Source of the DNA: Halomonas sp.
Lineage (GTDB): Bacteria > Pseudomonadota > Gammaproteobacteria > Pseudomonadales > Halomonadaceae
NCBI RefSeq assembly: GCF_029263665.1
Contig: NZ_JAJUFQ010000004.1
Coordinates: forward strand, 124,001 to 188,000
Reading direction: 5' to 3'
DNA: 64,000 nucleotides
In this document: piece after piece, positions 62,917 through 64,000 of the stretch
How the letters are laid out: the number at the start of each line of letters is the position of its first letter
Numbering within the stretch: position 1 is the stretch's first letter
The notes under the pieces: generated by a model
Told to the model about the DNA's origin: nothing
Database searches by the model: none
What the model saw: the letters and a program-made list of their open reading frames with translations, nothing else
Translations under genes and position numbers: made by a program

Positions 62917-62945
62917 ATCACCATTCTCATGAATCCATCTGCAGT

Positions 62946-62999
62946 GTACGTCGTCAATTGACAGTACGTCGCCCATTGACAGTAAGTCGTCAATTGACG
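62946..62999. repeat. Three tandem 18-bp repeats containing GTCAATTGAC palindromes
   Basis: Units at 62946, 62964 and 62982 read GTACGTCGTCAATTGACA, GTACGTCGCCCATTGACA and GTAAGTCGTCAATTGACG. Units 1 and 3 contain the perfect 10-bp palindrome GTCAATTGAC; unit 2 keeps half. They lie 30 nt upstream of the GntR gene start, in the divergent gap to nhaC, and are a good candidate for GntR binding at 18-bp helical spacing. Confidence 0.85.
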
Positions 63000-63086
63000 C
63001 ACGCCAAGGGCTAGTTCATATTGAAGCCCATAAAATCGATTTTAATAATAACTAACGATTTTACACGTCAGAACGATCGTTGCTAT

Positions 63087-63171
63087 CCAGCAATAGCAGC
63101 TACCTGGCAATCGCTACGATCCAACGACAGTTACTACCTAACGACAGTTACTACCCAACAATAATGAGACG
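63087..63171. repeat. Five tandem 17-bp repeats just upstream of nhaC
   Basis: Units start at 63087, 63104, 63121, 63138 and 63155. Units 3 and 4 (CCAACGACAGTTACTAC and CTAACGACAGTTACTAC) differ at one base; units 1, 2 and 5 are diverged. The last unit runs into the ribosome binding region of nhaC (GAGGG), so the repeats form much of its 5' leader or promoter. Confidence 0.85.
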
Positions 63172-63180
63172 AGGGTGTTC

Positions 63181-64000
63181 ATGAACAAGGACAGTGATGT
63201 GTCCTCATCCAGGTCCGCACCGGGATTTTCCAACCTGCAGCATTTCACGCTGCTCACCGTCACGGTTGGCAGCCTGCTGCTGCTGATTCTCCTGTTTGGC
63301 ATTCCCACCGCGATCGCTCTGATACTCTCGGGCTGCATGGCCATGGCCTTGAGTCTGCTCTGGGGCATTCCCTGGTCGCGCCTGGAAAAGGACCTGCTCA
63401 GCGGCATCCAGGCCATGCTGATCCCCATCCTGATTCTGATGTGCGTGGGCATGATGGTTGGCGTATGGATCCTGTCAGGCACCATCCCCGCCATGGTCAC
63501 ATTAGGCCTGGAATCCCTCTCCCCGGCATGGTTCCTGGTCGCCGCTTGCCTGTCCTGCTCACTGATGTCGGTCATGGCGGGTACCTCCTGGGGAACGTTG
63601 AGCACCATCGGCATCGCCCTGATGGGCGTCGCTCAGGGAATCGGCATTCCCCCCGCCTATGCAGCGGGTGCCATCATCACCGGGACCTTCTTCGGCGACA
63701 AGCTTTCGCCGCTGTCCGATACCACGGTGATGGCCTCCGCCGTATGCGGCGTCAACATCGCATCGCACATCCGCCACATGCTGTATTCCACCCTGCCGGC
63801 CTACTTGATCGCCCTTGCGGTATACGCCTGGCTAGGTCAAGGCGTTTCGGCCTCAAGCGCCGATACCCCGGAGCAGACCCGGATCATCATTGCGACCCTG
63901 GGTGAACACTTCAGCGCCAACCCGCTGACATTCCTGCCTCCATTGGTGGTATTCGGCTGCATTCTGCTGAAGAAGCCGGTACTGCCAGCCTTCGTCATCG
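63181..64000 (+). CDS. nhaC: NhaC-family Na+/H+ antiporter, 3' end outside window
   Basis: The first 273 residues are in the window. It has a polar N-terminus, multiple hydrophobic helices (LLTVTVGSLLLLILLFGI, ILILMCVGMMVGVWILSG), MAGTSWGTLSTIGIAL and the signature TGTFFGDKLSPLSDTT of the NhaC family. No stop before 64000; full-length proteins are about 450-490 residues. It exchanges Na+ for H+ or a related cation or carboxylate pair, fitting a halophile. The start at 63181 follows GAGGG. It is preceded by tandem repeats and a divergent GntR gene. Confidence 0.9.
   Translation, partial: MNKDSDVSSSRSAPGFSNLQHFTLLTVTVGSLLLLILLFGIPTAIALILSGCMAMALSLLWGIPWSRLEKDLLSGIQAMLIPILILMCVGMMVGVWILSGTIPAMVTLGLESLSPAWFLVAACLSCSLMSVMAGTSWGTLSTIGIALMGVAQGIGIPPAYAAGAIITGTFFGDKLSPLSDTTVMASAVCGVNIASHIRHMLYSTLPAYLIALAVYAWLGQGVSASSADTPEQTRIIIATLGEHFSANPLTFLPPLVVFGCILLKKPVLPAFVI

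Noticed and set aside
37731..63171. Tandem repeats as possible CRISPR arrays
   Set aside because: Units abut directly with no unique spacers of 25-40 bp, and no cas genes are present.

Overview
The window looks like chromosomal DNA of a moderately GC-rich gammaproteobacterium, most likely Halomonas or a close relative. This rests on gene content and order only: dnaX-ybaB-recR next to rnd-ycgL-ycgN, a YqjD/YqjE/YqjK set, OMPLA, MscK, NhaC and TctCBA-type transport. I ran no similarity search. I see no prophage, insertion sequence, CRISPR array, tRNA or rRNA. One structural RNA, the 4.5S SRP RNA (ffs), is clear at about 32.0-32.1 kb on the minus strand.

Layout. 0-7.3 kb: partial class II glutamine amidotransferase, two small envelope proteins, a VWA-domain protein with a membrane partner, oligopeptidase B and a lipoprotein. 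7.4-14.3 kb: a tightly overlapping minus-strand operon pxpA - biotin carrier - biotin carboxylase - pxpB - pxpC - NCS1 permease, with a divergent LysR regulator. 14.4-19.8 kb: housekeeping (ycgN, ycgL, rnd, recR, ybaB, dnaX). 20.1-27.1 kb: an unrecognised coiled-coil membrane protein, a four-gene SBP/permease/permease/fused-ATPase importer, and a TerB-like protein. 27.4-31.9 kb: a Tat-exported molybdenum hydroxylase (Fe-S subunit plus catalytic subunit) with its own XdhC and MocA-like maturation genes. 32.0-44.1 kb: ffs, AbrB-type membrane protein, TlyA methyltransferase, MscK, OMPLA, YqjDEK, an orphan ParA, a CHAD protein and a HerA-like ATPase. 44.1-50.6 kb: a BaiN/YhiN flavoprotein, an RND efflux pair and a STAS-like protein. 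50.5-60.7 kb: a catabolic locus for an unidentified hydroxy or sugar acid. It holds TctCBA uptake, an enolase-superfamily enzyme, an IlvD/Edd dehydratase, a DapA-type lyase/aldolase, a D-2-hydroxyacid dehydrogenase, an FMN L-2-hydroxyacid oxidase and a GntR regulator. 60.8-64 kb: a BamA-type barrel protein, a fragment of a second GntR regulator, an intact GntR regulator and the start of an NhaC antiporter.

Most interesting points. (1) The pxp operon carries, as separate genes, every module of urea carboxylase (biotin carboxylase, biotin carrier, KipI- and KipA-type carboxyltransferase halves). It adds PxpA and an NCS1 permease, which suggests a biotin-dependent pathway for a cyclic amide. (2) Several promoter-bearing gaps hold short tandem repeats with a period of 16-18 bp (37731-37802, 42368-42461, 62946-62999, 63087-63171). 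(3) Near-perfect palindromes precede the importer and the molybdenum hydroxylase. (4) The acid-catabolism locus has two alternative dehydratases and both D- and L-specific 2-hydroxyacid oxidising enzymes. (5) A fragment at 62128-62208 matches the last residues of the GntR gene 1.5 kb upstream and marks a past duplication and loss.
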